A DNA stretch of 64,000 nt from Candidatus Pantoea gossypiicola (GCF_008632075.1 NZ_VWVM01000010.1:103071-167070); one strand, 5' to 3'; positions 54,099 to 63,951 are shown, counted from the first letter of the stretch. Notes: generated by a model not told the origin, from the sequence alone. Made by a program: numbers and translations.

Positions 54099-54830
54099 TT
54101 AGTTTAGATGCTGAAACGCACCTGAGAGCGGTTTCTGCAAAGGCCAGGCCAGATCGCCATGTTTACTGGTGCCAAAGCCAAGCGCCACCAGCGACTCCAC
54201 CATTTTTACCGCCGCACTGACACCATCGATCACCGGCAGGCCCAGCTCCTGGGTCAGCGAGGCGGCCAGCGTCGCCATTCCGCCACAGCCCAGCACAATT
54301 GCCCCGCTGCCATCTTCCCGTTTCGCCTGAATACAGCGTTCCCGCACTTTCTCCTGCGCCAGGCCGCTGCCATCTTCCAGCGCCAGAACCGGCAGATCGA
54401 TGGCGTGCAATGCTGCACAGTGATGCGTAAAGCCATACTGCTGCAGCAGATGACGCGCAATCACCAGCGTGCGCGGCAGCGTGGTGACAATGGAGAAACG
54501 CGTCGCCAGCAGCGTGGCGGTATGCATCGCCGCTTCCGCAATGCCGATCACGGGTCCGCTGGCCAGCTCGCGTGCCGCCAGCAGACCCGGATCGCCAAAG
54601 CAGGCAATGACGTGGCCGCTGACGCCCTGCTCCCTGCCGAGCCTGATCTGCTCCAGCACGCCGATGGCGGCGATTGCTTCATCAAAGTGTCCTTCAATGG
54701 AAGGCACGCCCTGCGATGGCGAAACGGCCAGAATTTCGGTGCCCGGTGCAGCGACCGCACGGGCGGCCTGACCGATGGTTTCGGTCATCGCCAGGCTGGT
54801 GTTAGGGTTAATCACCTGAATCAGGCTCAT
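54099..54830 (-). CDS. hpxA: Allantoin racemase HpxA
   Basis: 243 residues of the hydantoin-racemase (Asp/Glu racemase) family. The two catalytic cysteines are Cys77 in ACFGDPGL and Cys182 in VLGCGGMA; INPNTSLAMT at the start binds the substrate backbone. Interconverts allantoin enantiomers so that both can be hydrolysed. Its ATG overlaps the hpxS stop (ATGA). Confidence 0.93.
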   Translation of the reverse strand: MSLIQVINPNTSLAMTETIGQAARAVAAPGTEILAVSPSQGVPSIEGHFDEAIAAIGVLEQIRLGREQGVSGHVIACFGDPGLLAARELASGPVIGIAEAAMHTATLLATRFSIVTTLPRTLVIARHLLQQYGFTHHCAALHAIDLPVLALEDGSGLAQEKVRERCIQAKREDGSGAIVLGCGGMATLAASLTQELGLPVIDGVSAAVKMVESLVALGFGTSKHGDLAWPLQKPLSGAFQHLN

Positions 54831-55549
54831 AAGGCAGCTCCAGAGCCTGTGGCAAACAGTCGGGAGAAATCGGGCAGCGTTTCCCCGCTGCGCTCAAAGT
54901 GCAGGCTGGAGACAATGTGCTCAAAGTGATGCTGTAGCGCGTGGGTCAGCGGCTCCAGCGCACGCGCGCGCAGTAACTTCAGCAGATTCGCGTGATCGTC
55001 ACAGCGGCAGCCGCGCTGCCACGGCGCGCCATAAGCGGCAATCACCAGCGACGAGCGCTGCGTCAGGCTGGTCACCATGCCGGTAAGCACCTGATTGCCG
55101 GAGATCGCCTGCAGCTGGATATGAAATGCCGCAGAGAGCCGGATCGCTGCCGGGCCATCCTGATCGGCAAGGGCCTGGTTCTCCTGCGCGATGAGCTGCT
55201 CCAGCGCCACCAGATGAGGCGGCTGCAGATGCGCCACTACCGCGGGCAGATTGGCGCACTCCATTAAACTGCGGGTGGAGAAGATGTCCCGCGCCTCTTC
55301 AACACCGGGTGTCGCCACCTGCGCACCACGTTTGGGCGTCAGCGTCACCATCTGCACCGCCGCGAGGCGCTGAAGCACTTTACGGATGCCGGTGCGGCTC
55401 ACGCCAAAGACTCCGGAAAGGGCCTCTTCCGGTAATTTGCTGCCCGGTGGCAACTGATGCTCAACAATGGCGTTCATTAACGCCTGGTAGATCCCTTCAT
55501 CCTTATCCTGCAGCCTGGTGGCGTCTCGCTGGCCTGTTTTACTCGTCAT
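54827..55549 (-). CDS. hpxS: GntR-family regulator HpxS
   Basis: 240 residues: GntR winged helix (about 18-85, with PPGSKLPEEALSGVFGVSRTGIRKVLQRL) and a C-terminal FCD domain (about 90-220) whose metal-binding His and Asp residues are visible around AFHIQLQAISGNQ. FCD regulators respond to small acids or ureides. In Klebsiella, hpxS heads hpxSAB and faces hpxC, exactly as here. Two GTATAC palindromes lie in the shared promoter region. Confidence 0.9.
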   Translation of the reverse strand: MTSKTGQRDATRLQDKDEGIYQALMNAIVEHQLPPGSKLPEEALSGVFGVSRTGIRKVLQRLAAVQMVTLTPKRGAQVATPGVEEARDIFSTRSLMECANLPAVVAHLQPPHLVALEQLIAQENQALADQDGPAAIRLSAAFHIQLQAISGNQVLTGMVTSLTQRSSLVIAAYGAPWQRGCRCDDHANLLKLLRARALEPLTHALQHHFEHIVSSLHFERSGETLPDFSRLFATGSGAAL

Positions 55550-55581
55550 TACCTGCTCCGGTCACTCACTGTGTGCCACAT

Positions 55582-55615
55582 ATCGTATACGTGAAAATTA
55601 AAAATTGTATACAAG
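55582..55615. promoter_or_regulatory. Candidate HpxS operators (two GTATAC palindromes)
   Basis: ATCGTATACGTG (55582-55593) and ATTGTATACAAG (55604-55615) have centres 22 bases apart, two helical turns, as for two bound GntR dimers. A TNGTATACNA core is a form often seen for FCD-type GntR proteins. Confidence 0.55.
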
Positions 55616-55625
55616 AAAAGAGTTC

Positions 55626-55641
55626 TGGCCTGAATCCTGCA
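55626..55641 (+). promoter_or_regulatory. Sigma-54-like promoter of hpxC
   Basis: TGGCCTGAATCCTGCA keeps GG-N10-GC but differs from consensus at three positions. It is 10 bases past the second GTATAC palindrome and about 60 bases before hpxC. Confidence 0.5.
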
Positions 55642-55693
55642 ATACCGTTTTACCAGATTATTCATTTCACTCTCGGGTAAAGGAGCAGGTTTC

Positions 55694-57202
55694 ATGCCAA
55701 ATCAATCAACGGTGGTCAGCACGGCCTCTGAAGCCAGTGCCCGTTACAGCCCACGGCTCTGTAACGACGACCTGGCACCGACACGCGATCAGAACTGGTC
55801 GTGGTACAACATTTTCTCTTTCTGGATGTCCGATGTTCACAGCATGGGCGGCTATGTGGTGGCCGCCAGCTTCTTCACGCTGGGATTAGCCAGCTGGCAG
55901 GTGCTGCTCTGCCTGCTGGCCGGGATCTGCATCGTGCAGCTCTGTGCGAATCTGGTGGCGAAACCGAGCCAGATGGCAGGCGTACCTTATGCGGTGATTT
56001 GCCGTCAGGCGTTTGGCGTGTTTGGTGCCAATATTCCGGCAGTAATCCGCGGGCTGATCGCGTTCGCGTGGTATGGCATCCAGACTTATCTGGCGGCGAA
56101 TGCCCTGATGCTGGTGCTGCTGAAGTTCGCGCCGTCGCTGACGTCAATGACCGTGCCGCACTGGCTGGGCCTGTCGCTGCTGGGCTGGTGCTGCTTCGGG
56201 GTGATGTGGTTACTGCAGGCGATGGTGTTCTGGCACGGCATGAACGCGATTAAACGTTTTATCGACGTTGCAGGTCCGGCGGTCTATGTGGTGATGGTGG
56301 CTCTGGCGGGCTGGATTGTATACAAGACCGGCTTCGATGGGATCTCCTTTACCCTTGCCAGCAAATCACTGACCGCAGGCGAGCAGACGTGGCAGATGAT
56401 TACGGCCACGGCGCTGGTGGTCTCCTACTTCTCCGGGCCGCTACTGAATTTTGGTGATTTCTCTCGCTACGGCAAAAGCATGTCAGAGATCCGTCGTGGC
56501 AACCGCTGGGGCCTGCCGTTCAACTTCCTGCTGTTCTCTGTGGTGACGGTGGTAATTGTGTCAGGTACGCAGTCGCTGTTTGGCAAAATGATTACCGATC
56601 CCATCGAAACCGTGAGCATGGTCGGCAACGATCTGGCCGTGGCGATTGGCCTGCTGACCATGATTACTGCCACCATCGGCATCAATATCGTGGCGAACTT
56701 CGTTTCACCTGCTTTTGACTTCTCCAACTGTTCACCGCAGAAAATCAGCTTCCGCACCGGTGGCATGATCGCCGCCGTGGGTTCCGTGCTGTTAACGCCG
56801 TGGAACCTGTTCCAGTCGCCTGAGCTGATTCATTACACGCTGGATGTGCTGGGCTCCTTTATCGGGCCGCTGTTCGGGATTCTGCTGACCGATTTCTATC
56901 TGATCAAACGTGGACGCATCTCGGTCGACGATCTGTTTAACGATACGCCAGCAGGCCGTTACTGGTATCGCGGTGGCTTTAACCCCAAAGCGATTGGCGC
57001 GCTGCTGCCGTCGGTGGCAATTTGCCTGGTGATTAGCTTTATCCCTTCCCTGCATCAGGTGGCGAACTTCAGCTGGTTTATTGGTGCCGGTCTGGCGGCA
57101 GGCTGCTATCGCTTTATCGCCCGTGAAGATCGTGAGGCGGAGGATGTGACCTGCTGGCATAGCGAGGGAATGGCGCAGAAGAAGCAAGCCGCCGCTGAAT
57201 AG
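55694..57202 (+). CDS. hpxC: NCS1-family allantoin permease HpxC
   Basis: 502 residues, about twelve membrane helices, nucleobase-cation-symporter-1 family (Mhp1/PucI/AllW group). Typical motifs are RYSPRLCNDDLAPTRDQNWSW before helix 1, FWMSDVHSMGGYV (sodium and substrate site), AFAWYGIQTYLAAN (helix 3), and NFGDFSRYGKS after helix 6. RBS AAAGGAGC precedes the ATG. It diverges from hpxSAB and is closed by a strong terminator next to a tRNA gene. Confidence 0.9.
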   Translation: MPNQSTVVSTASEASARYSPRLCNDDLAPTRDQNWSWYNIFSFWMSDVHSMGGYVVAASFFTLGLASWQVLLCLLAGICIVQLCANLVAKPSQMAGVPYAVICRQAFGVFGANIPAVIRGLIAFAWYGIQTYLAANALMLVLLKFAPSLTSMTVPHWLGLSLLGWCCFGVMWLLQAMVFWHGMNAIKRFIDVAGPAVYVVMVALAGWIVYKTGFDGISFTLASKSLTAGEQTWQMITATALVVSYFSGPLLNFGDFSRYGKSMSEIRRGNRWGLPFNFLLFSVVTVVIVSGTQSLFGKMITDPIETVSMVGNDLAVAIGLLTMITATIGINIVANFVSPAFDFSNCSPQKISFRTGGMIAAVGSVLLTPWNLFQSPELIHYTLDVLGSFIGPLFGILLTDFYLIKRGRISVDDLFNDTPAGRYWYRGGFNPKAIGALLPSVAICLVISFIPSLHQVANFSWFIGAGLAAGCYRFIAREDREAEDVTCWHSEGMAQKKQAAAE

Positions 57203-57210
57203 CAGACAGC

Positions 57211-57244
57211 AAAAAGCCGATTCATTTCTGAATCGGCTTTTTTA
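57211..57244 (+). terminator. Terminator of hpxC
   Basis: AAGCCGATTCA pairs with TGAATCGGCTT, followed by TTTTT; also able to act for tRNA-Asp transcripts from the other side because of A residues at its left. Confidence 0.9.
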
Positions 57245-57251
57245 AAGAGAT

Positions 57252-57328
57252 TGGCGGAACGGACGGGGCTCGAACCCGCGACCCCCTGCGTGACAGGCAG
57301 GTATTCTAACCAACTGAACTACCGCTCC
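57252..57328 (-). tRNA. aspV: tRNA-Asp (anticodon GTC)
   Basis: 77 bases on the minus strand, GGAGCGG at the 5' end, CCTGCCTGTCACGCAGG as anticodon arm with GTC, GGTTCGAACC T-loop, and an encoded CCA. It pairs with the identical gene at 63875. Its place next to dnaQ corresponds to aspV of E. coli. Confidence 0.98.
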
Positions 57329-57462
57329 GCGCTTTGTTCCCCGTCGGGAACGAGGCGCATAGTAATGGCAGGCCGTTACGGCGTCAACGCTTTTTCCAGG
57401 TGAATGAATCGTTTGCTGTTTTTTTCAGCTTGGCGCTGATTTTATCCACAAAAACAGGCCCT

Positions 57463-58194
57463 TCAGCCGCGCCACAGGCAGCTGCCGCCTTTTTTCATCA
57501 CCAGATCCAGACGGGACTCATGAGCAACAACCTCTTCTTCGCTGGCCGTCACCACACGTAGTGCAGAAGCGGGACGCACGATGCGCTGAATGCTCTCTCC
57601 CTGCGCCTGACGGGCGCTTTCACTCTCCGATAAAAAGGAGAGTGAGGTCTGCCCGCCGGTCATAGTCAGGAACACGTCTGCCAGAATTTCGGCATCGAGC
57701 AGTGCGCCGTGCAGGGTTCGTTTGGTGTTGTCTATTTCGTAACGTGAGCAGAGCGCATCCAGGCTGTTACGCTTGCCGGGGAACATACGACGCGCCAGTG
57801 CCAGGCTGTCGGTAATTTTGCAGAAGGTTTCAGTTTTCTCAATGCCACGGTTCAGCTTTGAAAATTCATAGTCCATAAAGCCGATATCAAACGGCGCGTT
57901 ATGAATGACTAATTCGGCACCGCGAATGTAGTCGAGAAACTCATCGGCTATTTCGCTGAAGGCGGGCTTGTCGGCCAGGAACTCATCGGCAATACCGTGT
58001 ACGCCAAAGGCTTCGGGATCGACCAGCCGATCGGGCTTGAGATACATATGGAAATTGTTACCGGTCAGGCGACGGTTAATCACCTCCACCGCACCAATCT
58101 CAATGATGCGGTGCCCCTCATAATGTACCCCGATCACATTCATGCCGGTGGTTTCAGTATCGAGAACGATCTGGCGGTTATTTACAGTGCTCAT
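57463..58194 (-). CDS. dnaQ: DNA polymerase III epsilon subunit (proofreading exonuclease)
   Basis: 243 residues, the E. coli length. The DEDDh exonuclease has LDTETTGMN (Asp and Glu metal ligands, about 11-19), [14 protein letters not shown] (Asp) and the late [13 protein letters not shown] (His and Asp). The C-terminal stretch GGSCLWRG with a linker before it binds the alpha subunit. Divergent and close to rnhA, as in E. coli. Confidence 0.97.
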   Translation of the reverse strand: MSTVNNRQIVLDTETTGMNVIGVHYEGHRIIEIGAVEVINRRLTGNNFHMYLKPDRLVDPEAFGVHGIADEFLADKPAFSEIADEFLDYIRGAELVIHNAPFDIGFMDYEFSKLNRGIEKTETFCKITDSLALARRMFPGKRNSLDALCSRYEIDNTKRTLHGALLDAEILADVFLTMTGGQTSLSFLSESESARQAQGESIQRIVRPASALRVVTASEEEVVAHESRLDLVMKKGGSCLWRG

Positions 58195-58245
58195 AAGACC
58201 CGTTTTATGTCAGACTTGGCGCTTTTGAGAGGAAGTCTACCAGAG

Positions 58246-58713
58246 ATGCGCAAACAGGTAGAGATATTCACCGATGGATCCTGTCTTGGAAATCCCGGTC
58301 CCGGCGGTTACGGGGCGATTTTACGCTACGGTCAGCATGAGAAAACCTTCAGCGCGGGCTATCGCCTTACCACTAACAACCGGATGGAGCTGATGGCGGC
58401 GATTGTCTCGCTTGAAGCGCTGACCCAGCCGTGCGATGTGGTGCTCAGCACCGACAGTCAGTATGTGCGTCAGGGCATTACCAGCTGGATCCACAACTGG
58501 AAAAAGCGTGGCTGGAAAACCGCCGATAAAAAGCCGGTGAAGAATGTCGATCTCTGGCAGCGTCTCGACTTAGCCCTCAGCACCCATAAGATTCAGTGGG
58601 AGTGGGTTAAAGGGCATGCCGGACACCCGGAAAACGAGCGCTGCGACGTGCTGGCCCGCAGCGCGGCGGAAAATCCTGCCTTTGAGGATATCGGTTATAA
58701 AGCCGAGTCCTGA
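58246..58713 (+). CDS. rnhA: Ribonuclease HI
   Basis: 155 residues, as in E. coli. Catalytic Asp10 ([16 protein letters not shown]), Glu48 (NNRMELMAA) and Asp70 (LSTDSQYV) are present, with the basic handle [16 protein letters not shown]. Removes RNA from RNA-DNA hybrids. The start at 58246 agrees with the family ([11 protein letters not shown]) and not with the much longer in-frame extension upstream, which crosses dnaQ. It ends 19 bases inside the convergent yafS. Confidence 0.97.
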   Translation: MRKQVEIFTDGSCLGNPGPGGYGAILRYGQHEKTFSAGYRLTTNNRMELMAAIVSLEALTQPCDVVLSTDSQYVRQGITSWIHNWKKRGWKTADKKPVKNVDLWQRLDLALSTHKIQWEWVKGHAGHPENERCDVLARSAAENPAFEDIGYKAES

Positions 58714-59432
58714 TCCTCTGCCTTGCGAAACTGACGCGTGGCATTGACCGTCTGGCGGATCTTGCTGGTGCTCAGGCTCTTCTTTGCCCGGGTCGGCAGC
58801 AGCGGGAAGGTTCGCTTGCGCGCCACTACAATATTCAGACATCCCAGCGCCGGTAAGTGGGCGCTGATCAGTTTCCCGCCCTGCTGATGCCATGGCAGCA
58901 CCTGAAATCGGGTGCGGTAGACCACCTCATAATTCAGTAGTCCCAGCCAGTCGAGCAATCGCATCTGGCTGAACATCCGCCCGCTCCAGGGGGCTTTACG
59001 GGTTAATCCCGGTACCATTTTACTCACACCAAGCAGGCTGAAAGGATTGAAGCCGCTGATGATCATCCAGCCATCATCGATTAACACCCTGTCCACTTCG
59101 CGTAAAACCCGGTGAGGATCCTGACTCCAGGCGAGCGTATGGGCCAGCAGACAGGCATCAATCGACTTCGACTCAAACGGCAACTGCATCGGATCAGCCC
59201 GCACCTGTAACAGCTCGCCTTCACTGCCCACATTGACCTGATGTGAAATAGCACAGTTTTCAGTGTTGATTTCTGCGCTGAGGTTGCCAAGCTTAAGCAT
59301 ATGAAAGCCATAAAGCTTTCCGAGGTAGGGCTGAAGCTGCTGCGTTAGCGCGTCGCGGAAATAATCTCCCCACGGCATATTGCGCCAGGACAGCGGTGCG
59401 TTCAGAACCTGGCGTGATTTAGCGGGCTTCAT
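58695..59432 (-). CDS. yafS: YafS-like SAM-dependent methyltransferase
   Basis: 245 residues with a class I methyltransferase core: [34 protein letters not shown] holds motifs II and III, and [14 protein letters not shown] follows. The glycine motif I is degenerate (the region LGNLSAEI). Substrate is unknown. Family name from synteny (rnhA-yafS-gloB) and sequence. Its 3' end overlaps rnhA. Confidence 0.88.
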   Translation of the reverse strand: MKPAKSRQVLNAPLSWRNMPWGDYFRDALTQQLQPYLGKLYGFHMLKLGNLSAEINTENCAISHQVNVGSEGELLQVRADPMQLPFESKSIDACLLAHTLAWSQDPHRVLREVDRVLIDDGWMIISGFNPFSLLGVSKMVPGLTRKAPWSGRMFSQMRLLDWLGLLNYEVVYRTRFQVLPWHQQGGKLISAHLPALGCLNIVVARKRTFPLLPTRAKKSLSTSKIRQTVNATRQFRKAEDQDSAL

Positions 59433-59474
59433 GCTTTACGCTCTTCCTTTTCCTACGACCTGCGAGAGGTGATG

Positions 59475-60230
59475 ATGAATCTTACCAGTATTCCTGCGTT
59501 GCAGGACAATTACATCTGGACGCTGAATGATGATGAGGGTAACTGCCTGATCGTCGACCCCGGCGAAGCTCAGCCAGTGTTAGAAAAAATGGCGTCAAAC
59601 GGCTGGCAGCCAGTCGCCATTCTGTTGACTCACCACCATAACGACCATACGGGCGGCGTGAAAACATTATGTGAACATTTTCCTCACCTGGAGGTTTACG
59701 GTCCTCAGGAAACCGAAGCGAAAGGGGCCAGAACGATAGTCAGCGAAGGGGATAAAGTCACCGTACTGGGCCTGACCTTTGAAGTGATCCATACACCTGG
59801 TCACACTTTAGGACATATCTCATATTACAGCTCACCTTATCTTTTCTGTGGCGACACTCTCTTTTCAGGCGGCTGCGGACGCCTTTTCGAAGGCACCCCA
59901 GAGCAGATGTATGATTCCTTTCAAAAGCTTAACCAGCTCCCGGGTGAGACGTTAGTCTGTTGCGCACATGAATATACTTTATCCAATCTGAAGTTTGCTG
60001 CGGCTATTCTGCCCCATGACCCGCAAATAACAGCCGAATACCAGAAAATTAAGGACTTACGCGCCGAAAATGGCATTACTTTGCCAACAAAACTGGCGCA
60101 CGAACGGTCAATAAATTTATTTCTTCGTACGCAAGACATTGATTTGAAAAGGGCATTAAACGTTAATATTACTGATGAACCAGTATGGCGGACATTTGCC
60201 GTTCTACGCGAGAAGAAAGACGTTTTTTGA
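59475..60230 (+). CDS. gloB: Hydroxyacylglutathione hydrolase (glyoxalase II)
   Basis: Hydrolyses S-lactoylglutathione in methylglyoxal detoxification. 251 residues, metallo-beta-lactamase fold: the binuclear metal motif [10 protein letters not shown] (about 53-62), TPGHTLGHI (about 108-116), [13 protein letters not shown] and [12 protein letters not shown] at 59475 matches the E. coli start; two earlier in-frame starts (59469 and 59472) are nearer the AGAGG site. The gene looks AT-rich towards its end. Confidence 0.95.
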   Translation: MNLTSIPALQDNYIWTLNDDEGNCLIVDPGEAQPVLEKMASNGWQPVAILLTHHHNDHTGGVKTLCEHFPHLEVYGPQETEAKGARTIVSEGDKVTVLGLTFEVIHTPGHTLGHISYYSSPYLFCGDTLFSGGCGRLFEGTPEQMYDSFQKLNQLPGETLVCCAHEYTLSNLKFAAAILPHDPQITAEYQKIKDLRAENGITLPTKLAHERSINLFLRTQDIDLKRALNVNITDEPVWRTFAVLREKKDVF

Positions 60231-60301
60231 TTTTTCGGGTTGTGTTGTGAAAAGTCGTCACGTATAGTTGCTCGTCTTTTAAGCGAACTATTGACACACA
60301 C

Positions 60302-61678
60302 ATGAAGGCTAAAGCGATCTTACTCGCCTCAGTCTTGCTGGTAGGATGTCAGGCGTCCAGGAACGATGCCAATATCCCCGAACAGCATGCACAGAGTCTG
60401 TCTTCAGCTGGTCAAGGTGAAAATGGAAAGTACGGAGACGAGTTTTTGTCGCCGCGATGGCAGGAAGATGGAACTGGCCTCGCAGCAGACGCAGATCTCT
60501 GGAGTTTCATTAGTGACGAGTTGAAGATGGGGATTCCGGAAAACCCGGCAATCCGCGAACAAAAAAGTAAATTTTTAAAAAATAAGAGCTATCTCCACGA
60601 TGTAACATTACGGGCAGAGCCGTACATGTACTGGATAGTCGAGCAGATACAGAAACGTAAAATGCCGATGGAACTGGTACTGCTACCCATAGTGGAGAGC
60701 GCTTTTGACCCTCGCGCAACCTCATCCGCCAATGCCGCTGGTATCTGGCAGATTGTTGCAGCTACAGGTCGAAACTATGGTTTAAAACAAAACCAGTATT
60801 ACGATGGGCGACGTGATGTTGTCGCATCCACGAAAGTTGCGCTGGATATGATGCAGCGTCTTAATACCATGTTTGACGGTGACTGGTTACTGACCATCGC
60901 TGCCTACAACAGTGGTGAAGGACGGGTGCTCAAAGCGATTAAACAGAATAAGGCGCGCGGTAAGCCGACTGACTTCTGGCATTTATCGCTGCCACGCGAA
61001 ACGACCGTGTATGTGCCTAAAATGTTAGCGCTGAGTGAACTGCTTAAAAATAACAAGCGTTACGGTATCAAACTGCCGACACCCAATGAAAGTCGTGCTC
61101 TGGCACGAGTGGAAGTGGGTCAGCAGATACAGCTGACGCAGGCTGCCGAAATGGCAGGTATGTCGCTCACGAAACTGAAGAGCTTCAATACCGGCTACAA
61201 AGGCGGTGCAACAGCGCCAAACGGCCCGCACTATATTATGGTGCCAAAGTCGAACGTCGCGAAATTGCGTAACTCACTGGCCTCAGGTGACATCGCAGCG
61301 GTACAGCCTGTGCAGCTTGCGAAAGCCAGCGCGAGTGGCGGGTACAAAGTGCGACGGGGTGATACGCTTTCTGGTATCGCCGCTAAACTTGGCGTTAGCG
61401 TCTCGACACTGAAGCAGGAAAACAACCTGCGCGGTGCTGATATCCGACCGGGTCAGACACTGACCATCGGTTCGAACGGTACCCGACTGGCTGATAACGG
61501 CAACAGCATCACCTACCGTGTTCGTAAGGGTGATTCTCTTGACAGTATTGCCCGTCATCACGGCGTCAATATCAAAGACGTGATGCGCTGGAACAGTGTG
61601 CTGGACAGTGCGAAAGATATTCAACCCGGCGATAACTTAACGCTGTTTGTGAATAATAACGCAACACCGGATACCTGA
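60302..61678 (+). CDS. mltD: Membrane-bound lytic murein transglycosylase D
   Basis: A 458-residue lipoprotein: lipobox LLVGC with Cys16, then the GH23 transglycosylase domain (about 105-230) with the catalytic Glu132 in LPIVESAFDPRAT and the family motif AGIWQIVAATGRNYGL, and two C-terminal LysM repeats (about 343-387, YKVRRGDTLSGIAAKLGVS; about 401-446, YRVRKGDSLDSIARHHGVN). It cleaves glycan strands with 1,6-anhydro ends. E. coli MltD has the same domain order. Confidence 0.95.
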   Translation: MKAKAILLASVLLVGCQASRNDANIPEQHAQSLSSAGQGENGKYGDEFLSPRWQEDGTGLAADADLWSFISDELKMGIPENPAIREQKSKFLKNKSYLHDVTLRAEPYMYWIVEQIQKRKMPMELVLLPIVESAFDPRATSSANAAGIWQIVAATGRNYGLKQNQYYDGRRDVVASTKVALDMMQRLNTMFDGDWLLTIAAYNSGEGRVLKAIKQNKARGKPTDFWHLSLPRETTVYVPKMLALSELLKNNKRYGIKLPTPNESRALARVEVGQQIQLTQAAEMAGMSLTKLKSFNTGYKGGATAPNGPHYIMVPKSNVAKLRNSLASGDIAAVQPVQLAKASASGGYKVRRGDTLSGIAAKLGVSVSTLKQENNLRGADIRPGQTLTIGSNGTRLADNGNSITYRVRKGDSLDSIARHHGVNIKDVMRWNSVLDSAKDIQPGDNLTLFVNNNATPDT

Positions 61679-61686
61679 TACGTTGA

Positions 61687-61712
61687 AAAGGCTGACATTT
61701 GTCAGCCTTTTT
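61687..61712 (+). terminator. Terminator of mltD
   Basis: AAAGGCTGACA pairs with TGTCAGCCTTT with a TT loop, then T residues; symmetric enough to act from both sides. Confidence 0.85.
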
Positions 61713-61774
61713 CATTTATTCATCTGCCGCTATTCAGGCCTCACACCAACATACCTCCCCGGCCCGGCGCAGGA

Positions 61775-62566
61775 TTAGCCGCCTGAACTGAACTCCACCA
61801 GTAAGGGGTTATGATCGGAAGCGCGCGTCACCAGTACGGATGCCTCGCTCACTCTGAGATCGCGATAGAAGACGAAATCCAGCGGGCGACCAAATGCTTT
61901 GCGGCGGTGATCGGCCGTAAACATCACCTCTTCCAGCTTCATCCGCTGTGCAAACCGGTAGAGCGCATTGATGCGCTGACGGCTCCAGGCATTGAAATCC
62001 CCTGCCATGATTACCGGTCCCTGATGATGCATGATCTGCTCGCCGATAGGCCCCAGCTGTTTACTGTAGACGTCCACACCCAGACTGAAGTTAACCGCAT
62101 GGATGTTAACCACCATCAGCATTTCTCCCGCTGGCAGAGGATAGGCCGTAACCAGCGCTGATTTTGACAGCCTCAGCAGAGGCTCACGCTCGCGTAAGGG
62201 GCAACAATAGACAGGATGGGCAGAGGCGAGGGTCATCACGCCAGAGGGATGCTGAGGCAGCACAAAGGCAGGCACCTGATCGGCAGCCAGATAATTACTG
62301 GTGGCAAACTGCACCAGTTCAGGTGTGGTCTGCGCTTCCTGCAGTAACACCAGATGCGCATCCTTACCAAATCCTTCCAGCACTGACATCCAGTCTGCAC
62401 GCTGTTGCTTGAAGATATTCCATACCAGAACTTTAAGATTTGGATGCGCGGGCAACGGTGCGCCGGGTGGCAGTGCCTGGCCGAGATGGAGCATCGCGCC
62501 AGGTGGAAAGATCTGCTCCACTGGTTGTCCTGCTACATATCGCATTGCATAAGTTTTTTTGCGCAC
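61775..62566 (-). CDS. yafD: YafD, endonuclease/exonuclease/phosphatase-family protein
   Basis: 263 residues from the GTG at 62566, which aligns with E. coli [15 protein letters not shown]; an ATG at 62590 would add eight unmatched residues. Catalytic motifs of the EEP fold are LVWNIFKQQ (Asn), [12 protein letters not shown] (Glu), [12 protein letters not shown] (Asp and Asn) and [13 protein letters not shown] (Asp-His). Its substrate is unknown; nuclease or phosphodiesterase activity is likely by fold. Confidence 0.92.
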   Translation of the reverse strand: MRKKTYAMRYVAGQPVEQIFPPGAMLHLGQALPPGAPLPAHPNLKVLVWNIFKQQRADWMSVLEGFGKDAHLVLLQEAQTTPELVQFATSNYLAADQVPAFVLPQHPSGVMTLASAHPVYCCPLREREPLLRLSKSALVTAYPLPAGEMLMVVNIHAVNFSLGVDVYSKQLGPIGEQIMHHQGPVIMAGDFNAWSRQRINALYRFAQRMKLEEVMFTADHRRKAFGRPLDFVFYRDLRVSEASVLVTRASDHNPLLVEFSSGG

Positions 62567-62827
62567 TTTCCCGCCTGGCTGATAATTCAAAATACAGTTA
62601 ACACCTGTCTGTTATAGGGATTCTAGACCGGCGTTTCAATGGATGCAGGTGAATGTCAGAATTCATCACGCTTTTCCAGAATAAAGGAGTTACTTTAAGC
62701 TCGCTAAGCTAAACGAGGCAGAACCTAACCACATCAACGGTGTCATCATTGAGGACGCCTGTACGGGTTAGGCCAGTATAATCGTTCATAAAATAGCTAA
62801 ATATCTACGACATGACAGGGAGGAAGA

Positions 62828-63730
62828 ATGAAGGCATCTTCTGACGAACTCAAAGTGTTTGTCAGTGTAGTAGAGAGTGGAAGTTTCAGCCGCGCTGCTG
62901 AGCAGTTGCAGATGGCGAATTCTGCCGTTAGCAGAACCATAAAAAAACTGGAAAACAAGCTGGGCATTGCTCTGCTAACCCGAACCACGCGACAGCTGGC
63001 ACTGACGCAGGAAGGCGAACGCTATTTCCGCCATGTTCAGCGTTTTTTGCAGGAGATGACTACCGCAGAAAGCGATTTAATGGAAAGCCTACAGGAGCCT
63101 AAAGGGTTACTGCGCGTTGATGCCGCGACACCGGTTATTCTGCATTTGCTGATGCCAATGGTTAAGCCCTTTCGCCAGCGCTATCCCGGGGTGACTCTTT
63201 CGTTGATCTCCTCAGAGAGTTTTATCAATCTGATTGAACGGAAAGTGGATATTGCGATTCGTGCCGGCAATCTCACGGACTCAACACTACGCGCCAGATT
63301 GCTGTTCAACAGTTTTCGCAAGGTTGTCGCCTCTCCTGCCTATCTCCGTGAGCATGGGGTACCACAAAAGGTGACCGATCTGGATAACCATCATTGTCTT
63401 GGCTTCGAAGAATCCCCGAGGCTCAATCGCTGGCCCATTGCACGTGAAAGCGGCGAACTCTATGACATTGACTGGGCTATCTCTTCGAATAGCGGAGAGA
63501 CAATTAAGCAGCTCTGTCTTACCGGCAATGGGATTGCGTGTCTGTCGGACTATATGATTGATCGTGAGGTCGCGGAAGGATCACTGGTGGAAGTACTGGC
63601 CGATCAGCGTCTGCCGGTCGAGATGCCCTTCAATGCGGTCTACTACAGCGATATCGGCGTAAGCCAGCGTGTGCGGGCTTTTATCGATTTTCTCAGTGAG
63701 TGGACAGCTGAGCAGCCGTGGCGTACGTGA
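62828..63730 (+). CDS. yafC: LysR-family regulator YafC
   Basis: 300 residues. The N-terminal winged helix-turn-helix ([30 protein letters not shown], about 18-48) is followed by the effector domain typical of the YafC/CrgA group, with [24 protein letters not shown] near 225-248. GGGAGGAAG precedes the ATG. E. coli yafC lies at the same place, between dkgB and yafD; dkgB appears to be absent here. Target genes unknown. Confidence 0.93.
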   Translation: MKASSDELKVFVSVVESGSFSRAAEQLQMANSAVSRTIKKLENKLGIALLTRTTRQLALTQEGERYFRHVQRFLQEMTTAESDLMESLQEPKGLLRVDAATPVILHLLMPMVKPFRQRYPGVTLSLISSESFINLIERKVDIAIRAGNLTDSTLRARLLFNSFRKVVASPAYLREHGVPQKVTDLDNHHCLGFEESPRLNRWPIARESGELYDIDWAISSNSGETIKQLCLTGNGIACLSDYMIDREVAEGSLVEVLADQRLPVEMPFNAVYYSDIGVSQRVRAFIDFLSEWTAEQPWRT

Positions 63731-63835
63731 GGTCTATAAGAGCAGGCCTTCTCGGGGTCTGTTGCTACCGTCTGATCCTGGAGATCGAAGATAATCAGCG
63801 CGGATATTTTATCCGCCATGAATTTGCTGAAATGG

Positions 63836-63861
63836 AAAAATCCCTGACCGTTAAGTCAGGG
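63836..63861 (-). terminator. Terminator downstream of the second tRNA-Asp
   Basis: CCCTGAC and GTCAGGG form the stem around CGTTAA; on the minus strand it is followed by ATTTTTCC. It ends the transcript of the tRNA, probably the distal part of an rrn operon. Confidence 0.75.
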
Positions 63862-63874
63862 CTTTCCAATTAAG

Positions 63875-63951
63875 TGGCGGAACGGACGGGGCTCGAACCC
63901 GCGACCCCCTGCGTGACAGGCAGGTATTCTAACCAACTGAACTACCGCTCC
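63875..63951 (-). tRNA. aspU: tRNA-Asp (anticodon GTC)
   Basis: Identical over all 77 bases to the tRNA at 57252-57328. Located next to yafC, as aspU of E. coli, which is the distal gene of the rrnH operon; a 5S rRNA gene is therefore expected to the right of the window. Confidence 0.97.

Noticed and set aside
62600..62827. A remnant of dkgB or yafE between yafD and yafC
   Set aside because: No reductase or methyltransferase motifs were found in the 260 bases; the genes seem cleanly absent.
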